NCBI GenBank assembly: GCA_947626995.1
Contig: CANQUI010000002.1
Span: forward strand, 40,141 to 104,140
From: an uncultured Eisenbergiella sp.
GTDB lineage: Bacteria > Bacillota > Clostridia > Lachnospirales > Lachnospiraceae
Reading direction: 5' to 3'
DNA length: 64,000 nucleotides
Shown here: positions 8,987-16,473 of the stretch, piece by piece
Layout of the letters: each line of letters starts with the position of its first letter
Numbering within the stretch: the first letter of the stretch is position 1
Program-made: the position numbers and the translations under genes
The notes under the pieces: generated by a model
The model's database searches: none
Seen by the model: the letters and a program-made list of their open reading frames with translations, nothing else
Told to the model about the DNA's origin: nothing

Positions 8987-9901
8987 ATGATCACGAATTT
9001 TGAAGGACTGATCTCCAAAGTAAAGGAATGTAGCAAAAAGAAAGTATCGGTGGCCGTGGCGGAGGATCTGGCCGTCCTGGAGGCTGTACAGGAGGCGCGC
9101 AGACAGGGCATCGCGGATGCGATTCTGGTAGGCGACGAAAAAAAGATCAGAGAGCTGGGCGCGCAGCTTCAGATGGATCTGGACGCCTATGAGATCATCG
9201 ACGAGCCGGATCACTGGCAGGCGGCGTTAAAGGCGGTCAAGCTGGCCCATGACGGTACGGCGGATATGTACATGAAGGGACTGATCGACACCAAGTCCTT
9301 TTTAAAGAGTATTCTGGACAAAGAGGTGGGACTGCGGACGGGAAGACCGCTGTCGCATGTGGCGGTGTTCGAGGTGGAAGGCATCCGCCAGCTTCTGTTT
9401 TTGACGGATGTGGCGTTTATGACCTATCCGACGCTGGAGGATAAGGTTCATATCATTGAAAATACAGTGGAGGTGGCCCACGCCTGCGGCCTGACGTGTC
9501 CCAAGGTGGCGCCGCTGGCGGCGGTAGAGGTGGTCAATCCCAAGATGCCCGCCACGGTGGATGCCGCAGAGCTGACCAGGATGAACGAAGAAGGAAAGAT
9601 CACCGGCTGTATCGTGGACGGCCCGCTGTCCATGGACATCGCCATCGACCCGGAGGCTGCGGCGCATAAGGGCGCGTCCGAAAGAAAGGTGGCGGGGGAC
9701 GCGGATATCCTGCTGTTCCCGGATATCCATGCCGGCAACCTGGTGTATAAGACGCTGGTACATACGGCCAAGGTTGAAAACGGATGTATCCTGACCGGCA
9801 CCAAAGTTCCCGCGATCCTGACCAGCCGCTCCGACAGCTTCCAGACCAAGGTCAATTCCATTGCGCTGGCCGCGGTGGTAGCGGAAGGCATGAAAAAATA
9901 A
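8987..9901 (+). CDS. ptb: Phosphate butyryltransferase
   Basis: This 304-residue protein belongs to the phosphate acetyl/butyryltransferase family: [29 protein letters not shown] at the N-terminus, [17 protein letters not shown], and [18 protein letters not shown] near residue 245. It swaps CoA for phosphate on butyryl-CoA to give butyryl phosphate. The next gene, 16 nt downstream, encodes butyrate kinase, and the butyryl-CoA operon lies 5 kb upstream; together they give a full route from acetoacetyl-CoA to butyrate and ATP. A GAGGT ribosome site precedes the ATG, and a consensus promoter lies 79 bp upstream. Confidence 0.95.
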   Translation: MITNFEGLISKVKECSKKKVSVAVAEDLAVLEAVQEARRQGIADAILVGDEKKIRELGAQLQMDLDAYEIIDEPDHWQAALKAVKLAHDGTADMYMKGLIDTKSFLKSILDKEVGLRTGRPLSHVAVFEVEGIRQLLFLTDVAFMTYPTLEDKVHIIENTVEVAHACGLTCPKVAPLAAVEVVNPKMPATVDAAELTRMNEEGKITGCIVDGPLSMDIAIDPEAAAHKGASERKVAGDADILLFPDIHAGNLVYKTLVHTAKVENGCILTGTKVPAILTSRSDSFQTKVNSIALAAVVAEGMKK

Positions 9902-9917
9902 AAAGGAGAGTGCAAGT

Positions 9918-10985
9918 ATGGCAATCAAGAGTTTGATCATCAATCCCGGCTCCACATCCACCAAGATCGGTGTGTTTGAGGACGAGACGCTTTTATTTGA
10001 GGAGACGCTTCGCCATCCCACGGAGGAGATTGCAAAGTATGCTTCCATTATCGACCAGAAGGATTTCAGAAAGGACATCATCGTTTCCTTCCTGAAGGAA
10101 AAGGACTGCGATATCGCCTCCTTTGACGTCATCGTGGGGCGCGGCGGTATGTTAAAACCCGTTGCGGGCGGCACCTATGCCGTGTCGGACGCGCTGCTGG
10201 CGGATCTGAAGGCCGGCGTACAGGGGCAGCATGCGTCCAACCTGGGCGGGATTCTGGCAAGGGAGATCGGCGACGAGATCGGCGTCCCTTCCTATATCGT
10301 AGATCCTGTGGTGGTGGATGAACTGACGGAGGTGGCGCGCATTTCCGGTATGCCGGAGCTGCCCAGAAGGAGCATTTTCCACGCGCTCAACCAAAAGGCC
10401 GTAGCCAGAAGATATGCCAAAGAGCAGGGAAAGAAGTATGAGGATCTGAATCTGCTGGTCATTCATATGGGCGGCGGCGTTTCCGTGGGCGCCCATGAGA
10501 AAGGCCGTGTGGTGGACGTAAACAACATCCTGGACGGCGAAGGCGCGTTTTCGCCGGAGCGGGCGGGAACCGTGCCCGTGGGGGACCTGATCAAGCTTTG
10601 CTTTTCCGGAAAATATACGCAAAAAGAGTTGTATCAAAAGATCTGCGGTAAGGGCGGATACAACGCATATCTTGGCACCAACGACGCCAGGGATGTGGAA
10701 AAAATGGCCGCCGAAGGAGACAAAAAGGCGCAGGTGGTACTGGAGGCGTTCTATTATCAGATCGCCAAAGATGCCGGCGCAATGGCGACGGTGCTCAAAG
10801 GGAAGGTGGATCAGATCATTCTCACCGGCGGGATCGCCTATTCTCCCCTGACCACCGAGAAGCTGACCCAGCGTCTGGGATGGATCGCGCCCATCACGGT
10901 ATATCCCGGCGAAGACGAGCTGCTGGCGCTGGCGCAGGGCGCGCTGCGGGTGCAAAACGGCGAGGAGGAAGCCAGAGCGTATTAA
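9918..10985 (+). CDS. buk: Butyrate kinase
   Basis: This 355-residue ASKHA-fold kinase starts with [16 protein letters not shown] (phosphate loop). It also has [25 protein letters not shown]-like [16 protein letters not shown], and ILTGGIAYS near residue 297. It converts butyryl phosphate and ADP to butyrate and ATP, the energy-yielding end of the pathway. It is cotranscribed with ptb (16-nt gap, ribosome site AAAAGGAGAG) and followed at once by a terminator. This indicates a kinase route to butyrate; whether a butyryl-CoA:acetate CoA-transferase also exists cannot be seen here. Confidence 0.96.
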   Translation: MAIKSLIINPGSTSTKIGVFEDETLLFEETLRHPTEEIAKYASIIDQKDFRKDIIVSFLKEKDCDIASFDVIVGRGGMLKPVAGGTYAVSDALLADLKAGVQGQHASNLGGILAREIGDEIGVPSYIVDPVVVDELTEVARISGMPELPRRSIFHALNQKAVARRYAKEQGKKYEDLNLLVIHMGGGVSVGAHEKGRVVDVNNILDGEGAFSPERAGTVPVGDLIKLCFSGKYTQKELYQKICGKGGYNAYLGTNDARDVEKMAAEGDKKAQVVLEAFYYQIAKDAGAMATVLKGKVDQIILTGGIAYSPLTTEKLTQRLGWIAPITVYPGEDELLALAQGALRVQNGEEEARAY

Positions 10986-10989
10986 AAAA

Positions 10990-11030
10990 GCGGGCGGAGC
11001 ACATAAAAAGACATGCCTCCGCCCTTTTTT
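10990..11030 (+). terminator. Terminator of ptb-buk
   Basis: GGGCGGAG pairs with CTCCGCCC across a loop of about 20 nt and is followed by TTTTTT, five bases past the buk stop. Confidence 0.9.
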
Positions 11031-11039
11031 CTCTCACAA

Positions 11040-11060
11040 AATACGCGAAACGAGTATAAG
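11040..11060 (+). promoter_or_regulatory. AATAYGCRAAAYGA element before the first transglutaminase-like gene
   Basis: AATACGCGAAACGA (11040-11053) matches elements at 12664 and 15969 with at most two or three differences. Here it is followed directly by GTATAAG, a possible -10, with no good -35. It may be an operator or an activator site. Common control of the three units is inference. Confidence 0.5.
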
Positions 11061-11100
11061 AACCACAAAACGAAAACAAGAGACGAAGGGATGAAAAGAG

Positions 11101-11961
11101 ATGATGCGGATCGTTCTTATGATTTTTCTGTGCCTGGGCGGTTTATGGAGTCTGTCTCCCAAAATCACCGCGGGCGGAGACAGCGTATTGCCGCACGGGT
11201 TTGTGGAGGAGCCGGAAGGGACCCGATGGATGAATTCCGACGGAAGCTGGGCGTCGGATCAGTGGCTGTCCACGCAGGGAGAGCGGTATCATTTTGATGC
11301 GGACGGTTATCTGCAGACCGGATTTACCCGGATCGGAGACGAGACGTATTATCTGGAACCGCAGATGCGGGTAGGCTGGCTGTATTATGAAGGAGGGCTT
11401 TATTTCTTCCGGAGGGACGGCAGCATGACCCACGATTTTAAAAGCGGAAACCTGCAGTTTGGAACGGACGGAAAGCTCAGTATCGTGACACCGAAACCAA
11501 AGGAGACGAAGCTTCGCCGAATCGTGAAAAAGATTCTGAGTGAAATCATTACCGAAGGGATGACGCCGGAAGAGCAGCTTAAGGCCTGCTATTTTTACAT
11601 GATCGATCACAGCACATACGAACGTTTTTACGAGGCGCCCTCCGGCGAATGGACCTGGACCAGGGAATATGCGGAATATATCCTGACCACGGGACAGGGG
11701 AACTGCTATCGCTATGCTTCCGGCCTGGCCTACCTGGTCAAGGAGCTGGGATTCGATGTGAAGGTGATCACCGGTGAGGTGAAGGCAAGACGGGGCGGAA
11801 CCACGCCTCATTCCTGGGTGGAGATCTGTCTGGATGGAACGTGGTATCTTTTCGACTGTGAATTGCAGGATGCCAACGGCATCGATCTGTATCAAAAAAC
11901 CTATGGGAATTATCCCATCCAGCCGCTGAACAAGCTGCGGGAGTGGAAGGTGGAGTTTTAG
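11101..11961 (+). CDS. Secreted wall-binding protein with transglutaminase-like domain
   Basis: This 286-residue protein has a signal peptide (residues 1-24), then glucan/choline-binding-type repeats (RWMNSDGSW, YHFDADGYLQTGF, LYFFRRDG; about residues 35-130). A transglutaminase-like cysteine-peptidase domain fills roughly residues 150-286. The triad is readable: Cys in GQGNCYRYA (about 202), His in TPHSW (about 237) and Asp in YLFDCE (about 251). Such domains act on proteins or peptidoglycan peptides at the surface; the substrate is unknown. It is paralogous to the gene at 18905 but lies alone, with an AATACGCGAAACGA element upstream. The start may be either of the two adjacent ATGs. Confidence 0.82.
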   Translation: MMRIVLMIFLCLGGLWSLSPKITAGGDSVLPHGFVEEPEGTRWMNSDGSWASDQWLSTQGERYHFDADGYLQTGFTRIGDETYYLEPQMRVGWLYYEGGLYFFRRDGSMTHDFKSGNLQFGTDGKLSIVTPKPKETKLRRIVKKILSEIITEGMTPEEQLKACYFYMIDHSTYERFYEAPSGEWTWTREYAEYILTTGQGNCYRYASGLAYLVKELGFDVKVITGEVKARRGGTTPHSWVEICLDGTWYLFDCELQDANGIDLYQKTYGNYPIQPLNKLREWKVEF

Positions 11962-11990
11962 AAATCCGGGAAGGAACTTCAGAAAAACAG

Positions 11991-12019
11991 TTGACCCTGA
12001 CACAAAAATCTGGTATTCT
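11991..12019 (+). promoter_or_regulatory. tRNA-Val promoter
   Basis: TTGACC (11991-11996) and TATTCT (12014-12019) have exact 17-bp spacing, 15 bp before the mature tRNA 5' end. Confidence 0.85.
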
Positions 12020-12034
12020 ATTCAGGTAGAAAAC

Positions 12035-12107
12035 GGAGACATAGCTCAGCTGGGAGAGCATTTGCTTGACGTGTAAAGGGTCGCAGGTTCGAGTCCTGTT
12101 GTCTCCA
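12035..12107 (+). tRNA. tRNA-Val (GAC)
   Basis: The acceptor stem GGAGACA pairs perfectly with TGTCTCC. The D arm GCTC/GAGC, anticodon arm TTTGC-TTGACGT-GTAAA (one G-U pair; anticodon GAC, reading GUC/GUU) and T arm GCAGG-TTCGAGT-CCTGT are all present, with discriminator A. CCA is not encoded. It stands alone between its own promoter and terminator. Confidence 0.95.
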
Positions 12108-12114
12108 TGATAAG

Positions 12115-12163
12115 GCGCCATTGCAGTTAGAACCGGATCAGTTCCGACTGCAATGGTGTTTTT
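12115..12163 (+). terminator. Terminator after tRNA-Val
   Basis: CCATTGCAGT pairs with ACTGCAATGG around a 19-nt loop and is followed by TGTTTTTAT. Confidence 0.85.
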
Positions 12164-12197
12164 ATGTCCTTTTTCTCAGACGGGAAAGAAAAAAAAA

Positions 12198-12563
12198 TCA
12201 CAGGGAAACCACAGATTCTGTTCTCTGCGACGCAGAATTACAGTGTTTGACCAGAAGCTTTGCCTCTTCCACCAACAAAGAGCGGAAATCGGTGGGCAGT
12301 TGATTATAATAGTGGATCAGCCGCTGCAGCGTCTCCGCGTTCCCGGGAAAGGCAGGTTTGGGCGTGGTAGAGATTCCCAGCAGGTAATCCGTGGAAACCT
12401 GAAAATACCGGGCGATAGTGGACAGCGTCTGAAAGTCCGGCTCCCGGTAATCGTTCGCGTATCCGTTTAGCGTAGTGGCCGCTATGTTCAGTTCTTTCCC
12501 AAGCTGCCGCTGTGTCAGTTCCCTCTCTTCCATCAGTTCTTTTAGTCTTTGTCCGAATGTCAT
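12198..12563 (-). CDS. XRE-family repressor divergent from a lipoprotein
   Basis: This 121-residue protein has a Cro/CI helix-turn-helix at residues 1-60 (MTFGQRLKELMEERELTQRQLGKELNIAATTLNGYANDYREP) and a helical C-terminal segment, where such proteins usually dimerise. The start is the ATG at 12563, behind GGGGATAGGACT; the longer ORF-track start at 12602 has weaker support. It faces the lipoprotein gene at 12818 across a 254-bp spacer containing a consensus promoter with dyads. It is therefore the obvious candidate to bind there, and perhaps at the similar elements at 11040 and 15969. Regulation is inference. Confidence 0.88.
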   Translation of the reverse strand: MTFGQRLKELMEERELTQRQLGKELNIAATTLNGYANDYREPDFQTLSTIARYFQVSTDYLLGISTTPKPAFPGNAETLQRLIHYYNQLPTDFRSLLVEEAKLLVKHCNSASQRTESVVSL

Positions 12564-12653
12564 AGTCCTATCCCCTTTCATCAACGCAAGGACGTCTCGC
12601 AAAGAGCGCGGCGTCCGACATAGTTACTTGTATTGTAAAGTAGTTGCTTTTAC

Positions 12654-12707
12654 GGTTTCATGTAATATGCGAAACGAATTGACATTACTCGTAATGAGGT
12701 TTATTAT
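12654..12707 (+). promoter_or_regulatory. Promoter and candidate operators of the first lipoprotein module
   Basis: TTGACA (12679-12684) and TATTAT (12702-12707) are 17 bp apart. Immediately upstream lies AATATGCGAAACGA, inside a GTTTC-N11-GAAAC dyad. ATTACTCGTAAT, a palindrome but for its centre, follows the -35. The same arrangement of element and TTGACA recurs at 15969-15989. Confidence 0.75.
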
Positions 12708-12817
12708 TTATATTATGCGGATTTGAATTTTGTATGCAAACCACATTTGACGAAGGATCCGAGTTTTTTGGCGCAAAGGGAAAATGCACCGGGATCCCGT
12801 CTGAGAAAGGAGAAGAA

Positions 12818-14191
12818 ATGAGAAAAGAAAAGAGACAAAAAAACAAAATGACAGCGGTAACGCTGGTGCTGTCCCTGCTGCTTGCTTTGCTGGCAGGCTG
12901 CGGCGGATCGGAGAAGGAGACAACGTCAGCGACAGCGTCAGCGGAAACGGCGTCCGCAGAGGACGCATCAGAGGAAAACGGACAGACGGACGGCGCGCTT
13001 TTTACGCAGTGGTTGGACGGCCTGGAAGGCGACGAGAATGTGTTTTATCTTTGGGACCAGGACGCCGGCGAGGGGAGGCAGCTTGAAAACGGACAGTCCT
13101 ATGAGATGGAAAATGACGATCGTCTGGTTCTGTATACACCGGAGAAACCCAAAACGGCCTCCTTTATGGCAGACAACGACCCAGAAATAGAATCTTACAG
13201 CGATCATTATATGGTTTTTTCCGTCCCTGTGACCAGGATGATCCGGTTTGAGAGCGAGGTGGCGACAGATGCGGGAGACAGCATCGGGTTTTATTTTATC
13301 CTCGTTCCGCCCGGCGGTCTGACACCGGACTGGTATATGGATTCGGAAGGAATCAAAAACGAAGAACTGGGGATGAAAATACGAAAAGACAATTCCGAGG
13401 GTAGTAGGCTCTGGCTGCATGGCGGGTTTACGCAAAATGAGCTTCACTATGATTCCAGTAAACCTGCCGGCGATCTGGGAACGGTGTCAGGTACTCTGAT
13501 CTGTGGTTATTATGAGGGAGATCTGGACAGCTTTATGGCGGAGAATCCCTACCATCAATTTACGGAAAAAGGAAGTATAGGGGGACTGGAATATGCCTAC
13601 GGCAAAGACGAAGCGTTTTCAGATGTGGATGTAGTTTTTGTCGGAAACGGCATCTATTTGATGTTATCCTCCTTAAGTGTGGAAGAAAAAGACATAGAAA
13701 GTTATCTCAACACATTTATGAAAGCAGAGAGAGAATCTGACGCTTCCTTTTTAGCCTATTCCGCGGAGGATGGGTTCCATTGTCCGGCGCTGGGAATAGA
13801 GTTTCTCTATTTAGGGTTAATGGGGGAATTTGCGGTCCGTTGTGACAACGAAGAGAAAGGGATGACGATTGCCGGAGATAGCTACGCGGGAGATGTATTC
13901 CGTAGAGAAGAATCGGAAGATATCGAGACGGCGCTCCAAAGATTCGTAGATTCTTATACCGAAGCAGACTACGGCAGTACGACATGGACCGAAGCGGGAG
14001 AAGACGTGAAAAAAACAATCGGAAAGATCCCTTATCAGGGAAGAGGCGTACAGTCTGATCATTACGATGCAAATGATCAGCGATGGATCTTTTTGTCGGA
14101 TGAAACCCCCTGGATCATCATGATTTCTTTTTTCAGTGCTGACGGAGGGGTGTATGAGGATTACACCAATGTGATCGAGAAACTGAACTAA
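12818..14191 (+). CDS. Lipoprotein of unknown function, paralogue of the one at 36038
   Basis: This 457-residue protein has a lipobox (LLLALLAGC, Cys near residue 27), an Ala/Ser/Thr/Glu linker, then a large mixed alpha/beta region outside the membrane. The segment FYLWDQDAGEGRQLENGQSYEMENDDRLVLYTPE is closely mirrored in the product of 36038 (FCLWNPTTETGNILENDEVYKMEENDVLVLYKPEE), so the two are paralogues. This copy is longer, with an extra C-terminal region of about 150 residues. The start is the ATG at 12818 behind GAGAAAGGAGAAG; the track start at 12734 lies in the leader. Each copy is divergent from a small XRE gene. I recognise no family and no catalytic motif. Confidence 0.82.
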   Translation: MRKEKRQKNKMTAVTLVLSLLLALLAGCGGSEKETTSATASAETASAEDASEENGQTDGALFTQWLDGLEGDENVFYLWDQDAGEGRQLENGQSYEMENDDRLVLYTPEKPKTASFMADNDPEIESYSDHYMVFSVPVTRMIRFESEVATDAGDSIGFYFILVPPGGLTPDWYMDSEGIKNEELGMKIRKDNSEGSRLWLHGGFTQNELHYDSSKPAGDLGTVSGTLICGYYEGDLDSFMAENPYHQFTEKGSIGGLEYAYGKDEAFSDVDVVFVGNGIYLMLSSLSVEEKDIESYLNTFMKAERESDASFLAYSAEDGFHCPALGIEFLYLGLMGEFAVRCDNEEKGMTIAGDSYAGDVFRREESEDIETALQRFVDSYTEADYGSTTWTEAGEDVKKTIGKIPYQGRGVQSDHYDANDQRWIFLSDETPWIIMISFFSADGGVYEDYTNVIEKLN

Positions 14192-14289
14192 GAGCGGGGC
14201 AAAAGAGACATTTCGCGCCATATATCTTTCGCTCACAAAGGGCTGTCACCCGGTATCATCCGGTCAAAAGGAAGCAAGGAGGATGAAAC

Positions 14290-14595
14290 ATGAGCGAGGT
14301 CAAAAAAAACAGCGCACTCAATGAGATCAATGAAAAAGATCTGGAAGAGGTTTTGGGCGGACGTGACGAGCCTACGGTTCCCAGAGTGATTCCGGAAGAA
14401 GACGAGCCGGCCGCTCGGGAATGGATGGTCAAAAACTGCAACCATTGCAACAACAAAAAGGAGTGCAGCCGCAGCCGCGGCTGCCTCATTGTTTTGTGGT
14501 TGAAGAATTTGGCGCGTCGGCGCCGGTCAGTCGTTTGGGTTTCAGATAGTGGGCGGCGAACTGGGCGATGGCGCCGATTCGCCGGTAGGTCATAA
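14290..14595 (+). CDS. Putative double-glycine-leader peptide with Cys-rich core
   Basis: This short ORF (101 codons) starts behind a strong AAGGAGG site. Residues 1-24 resemble a bacteriocin or RiPP double-glycine leader (LNEINEKDLEEVLGG). They are followed by an acidic, Pro-rich stretch (RDEPTVPRVIPEEDE) and a block with four cysteines spaced C-x2-C-x5-C-x5-C (residues about 51-66). The last third is Arg-rich and antisense to the 3' end of the convergent radical SAM gene, so the true end may differ. No ABC peptidase-transporter is visible. A secreted modified peptide is plausible, but so is a small Cys-rich protein of another kind. Confidence 0.55.
   Translation: MSEVKKNSALNEINEKDLEEVLGGRDEPTVPRVIPEEDEPAAREWMVKNCNHCNNKKECSRSRGCLIVLWLKNLARRRRSVVWVSDSGRRTGRWRRFAGRS
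14471..14484 (-). terminator. Perfect 14-bp palindrome at the convergent junction
   Basis: GCAGCCGCGGCTGC begins one base beyond the radical SAM stop codon on the minus strand and lies inside the leader-peptide ORF. On the minus strand it is followed within 12 bases by CCTTTTTG. It may be a weak terminator for the radical SAM gene. Confidence 0.4.
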
Positions 14596-15880
14596 TCTTG
14601 CAGAGCAGATCCGTGAACTTGCCGTATTTGCGATAGAACAGATTGAACAGAAGATACGGCGCGCGCTGCTGTCTGCTTTCCGGCATACGGCGGAGGATGT
14701 TTTTCAGACGATAGGTCTGCCGGTAGACGCGCAGATATCCGCGGTACAGTTCCTTTTCCGTCATGTGGAGCGGACGAAATACCACGTTTGCCGTGTTGTA
14801 AAGGGAGAGGTCTTCCGTTGTGATGCGGCCCTGATTTTTCATGCGTTCATAGAGCGCCGTACCCGGATACGGAGTCAGAATGTGCGATGTCACCGTTTCG
14901 ATCTTATTTCGGACGATCCAATCCAGCGTGGCGTCAAAGGTCTCCGGGGTGTCTCCGTCAAGGCCGAATACGAAGCTTGCGTTGATCATGATGCCCCGGT
15001 CGTGTATGGCTTTGACGGCGCGGTCGTAATCGGCGGCGCTGTTTTGGATCTTGTGGACGCCGTCGATGGAGCCGGGATTGATGCTTTCAAAGCCGATGAA
15101 CAGGCTCTGACAGCCGCTTTCTTTCATGAGATCCAGAAGCTGCAAATCGTTGGCGGCGTTTAGGGATACCGCCGCGTTCCATTTCAGTTTCATGGGTTTG
15201 ATGACGTTGAGAAATGCCTTGGTCCAGTCGGGGTTGCCGGCAAAATTGTCGTCGATGAACATGATGTGCCGGGACCCCACCGCCCGGATATCCGCAAGCA
15301 CGTCTTCGATGCTGCGGTTCACATAGTCCCGCTGCGTGGCGCTGTTATAGCAGAAATCGCAGCGAAAAGGGCAGCCGCGGCTGGTATGTACCACATTGCA
15401 GTAGAGATATTTTTTGCGGTCGATAAAATCGTACGCCGGGGAGACGATCTGATCGCTTTTAAGCTTTCCTGCGCAGCGGTAGACTTTTTTGAGCGTCCCG
15501 GCCTGATAATCCGCAAGAATATCATACCAGGTCCCTTCGGCCGCGCCAATGCTGATTGCGTCAAAGCAGTCCGGAGGCAGGGTTTGAAACGCGGTGGTGA
15601 TGTGGATACCGCCGGCAACCACAGGGATGCCGCGCTTCCGAAACCGGGCGGCGATTTCTGCCGCGCGCGGGAACGTGTCCACCGTGACGGAGATCCCGAC
15701 GAGATCCGGATGATCGTCATAGCAGATGGGCTGGATGTTTTCATTTTCCAGCACGACGCAGTGTTCCTTCCGAAACATATTGACGATGGTTAAAAGGCCC
15801 AAAGGCGGCGCCATATGGATTTTCAGGTCGGTGTCCATCGGCCTTTTTTTCATTTTCGGCTGAATCAGTTTGAGATACAT
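14486..15880 (-). CDS. B12-binding domain radical SAM protein
   Basis: This 464-residue protein has an N-terminal cobalamin-binding-type domain (APPLGLLTIVNMF, then HPDLVGISVTVDTFPRAAEI and VAGGIHITT, about residues 25-110). A radical SAM barrel follows with the cluster motif CPFRCDFC near residue 175, then FIDDNFAGN, and a family C-terminal helical region. Enzymes of this class (BchE-like) perform methylations or other carbon chemistry on unactivated positions. The start is the ATG at 15880 (MYLKLIQPKM). It converges with the leader-peptide ORF and overlaps its tail. Modification of that peptide is a hypothesis; lipid or small-molecule substrates are equally possible. Confidence 0.88.
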   Translation of the reverse strand: MYLKLIQPKMKKRPMDTDLKIHMAPPLGLLTIVNMFRKEHCVVLENENIQPICYDDHPDLVGISVTVDTFPRAAEIAARFRKRGIPVVAGGIHITTAFQTLPPDCFDAISIGAAEGTWYDILADYQAGTLKKVYRCAGKLKSDQIVSPAYDFIDRKKYLYCNVVHTSRGCPFRCDFCYNSATQRDYVNRSIEDVLADIRAVGSRHIMFIDDNFAGNPDWTKAFLNVIKPMKLKWNAAVSLNAANDLQLLDLMKESGCQSLFIGFESINPGSIDGVHKIQNSAADYDRAVKAIHDRGIMINASFVFGLDGDTPETFDATLDWIVRNKIETVTSHILTPYPGTALYERMKNQGRITTEDLSLYNTANVVFRPLHMTEKELYRGYLRVYRQTYRLKNILRRMPESRQQRAPYLLFNLFYRKYGKFTDLLCKIMTYRRIGAIAQFAAHYLKPKRLTGADAPNSSTTKQ

Positions 15881-15968
15881 TTTTTTCTTCTTTCGGACTT
15901 CTTTTTGCGGCAGTATAGCATGTCGGTCCTCTCCCGTCAAGGAGACGGAGGTTCTTTTTTTGAAAAAT

Positions 15969-16012
15969 AATACGCAAAATGAATTGACAATACGCGTAAA
16001 GAAAAATAAAAT
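15969..16012 (+). promoter_or_regulatory. Promoter of the cell-wall operon with shared upstream element
   Basis: TTGACA (15984-15989) and TAAAAT (16007-16012) are 17 bp apart. AATACGCAAAATGA lies directly upstream and the palindrome TACGCGTA directly downstream of the -35. The layout copies that at 12664-12707. Confidence 0.78.
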
Positions 16013-16054
16013 AGAAAAGGGTTGTTTTCAGAAAAGCATATACGGAGGAAAAAA

Positions 16055-16456
16055 ATGAAAAAGTATATGTTCGCGCTCATGGTTGTGGCGCTGATGGCCG
16101 GATGCGCGCCAAAAGAGGAAAAAGAGACGCAGGATCCCACCGCCGTGGAGGTTATGGCGACGCCGGTCCTTTCGGAAGAAAGTACGCAAATCGAGGAGGA
16201 GACCGGGACGGAGACGGAAACCGAAACTGAAACAGAGACCGAGACCGAAACCGAAACGCCGGACGGCGGTCAGGACAGGGCGCGGGCGCAGGCAATCGCG
16301 GAGGCCGAGGCCGCCGCGGCGGCAGCCTCGGCCTCCGCCCAGGAGGATACGGCGGTAACGGAGGTCAGCCGCACCTATATTGAGGATTGCGGGATGGACA
16401 GCGGTTACTGGGAGGTCCGCTATTCCGATGGGCATGTGGAATATTTGGAGGATTAA
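16055..16456 (+). CDS. Small lipoprotein with TE-repeat linker
   Basis: This 133-residue protein opens with a lipoprotein signal (MKKYMFALMVVALMAGC). It continues with an acidic linker built of alternating Thr-Glu (residues about 48-70), an Ala/Ser-rich helix (AEAEAAAAAASASAQ), and a short C-terminal domain (DCGMDSGYWEVRYSDGHVEYLED) that looks like a small beta module. The start is the ATG at 16055 behind TACGGAGGAAAA. It is the first gene of the wall operon, 17 nt before the VanX-like gene. The function is unknown; a surface-tethered accessory to the following enzymes is a guess from position. Confidence 0.8.
   Translation: MKKYMFALMVVALMAGCAPKEEKETQDPTAVEVMATPVLSEESTQIEEETGTETETETETETETETETPDGGQDRARAQAIAEAEAAAAAASASAQEDTAVTEVSRTYIEDCGMDSGYWEVRYSDGHVEYLED
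16201..16260 (+). repeat. GARACN microrepeat encoding Thr-Glu
   Basis: About nine imperfect 6-bp units (GAGACC/GAAACC/GAGACG variants) encode alternating Thr-Glu in the lipoprotein linker. Gain or loss of units would keep the reading frame. Confidence 0.8.
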
Positions 16457-16473
16457 GTTAGGAGAGCAGAAAT

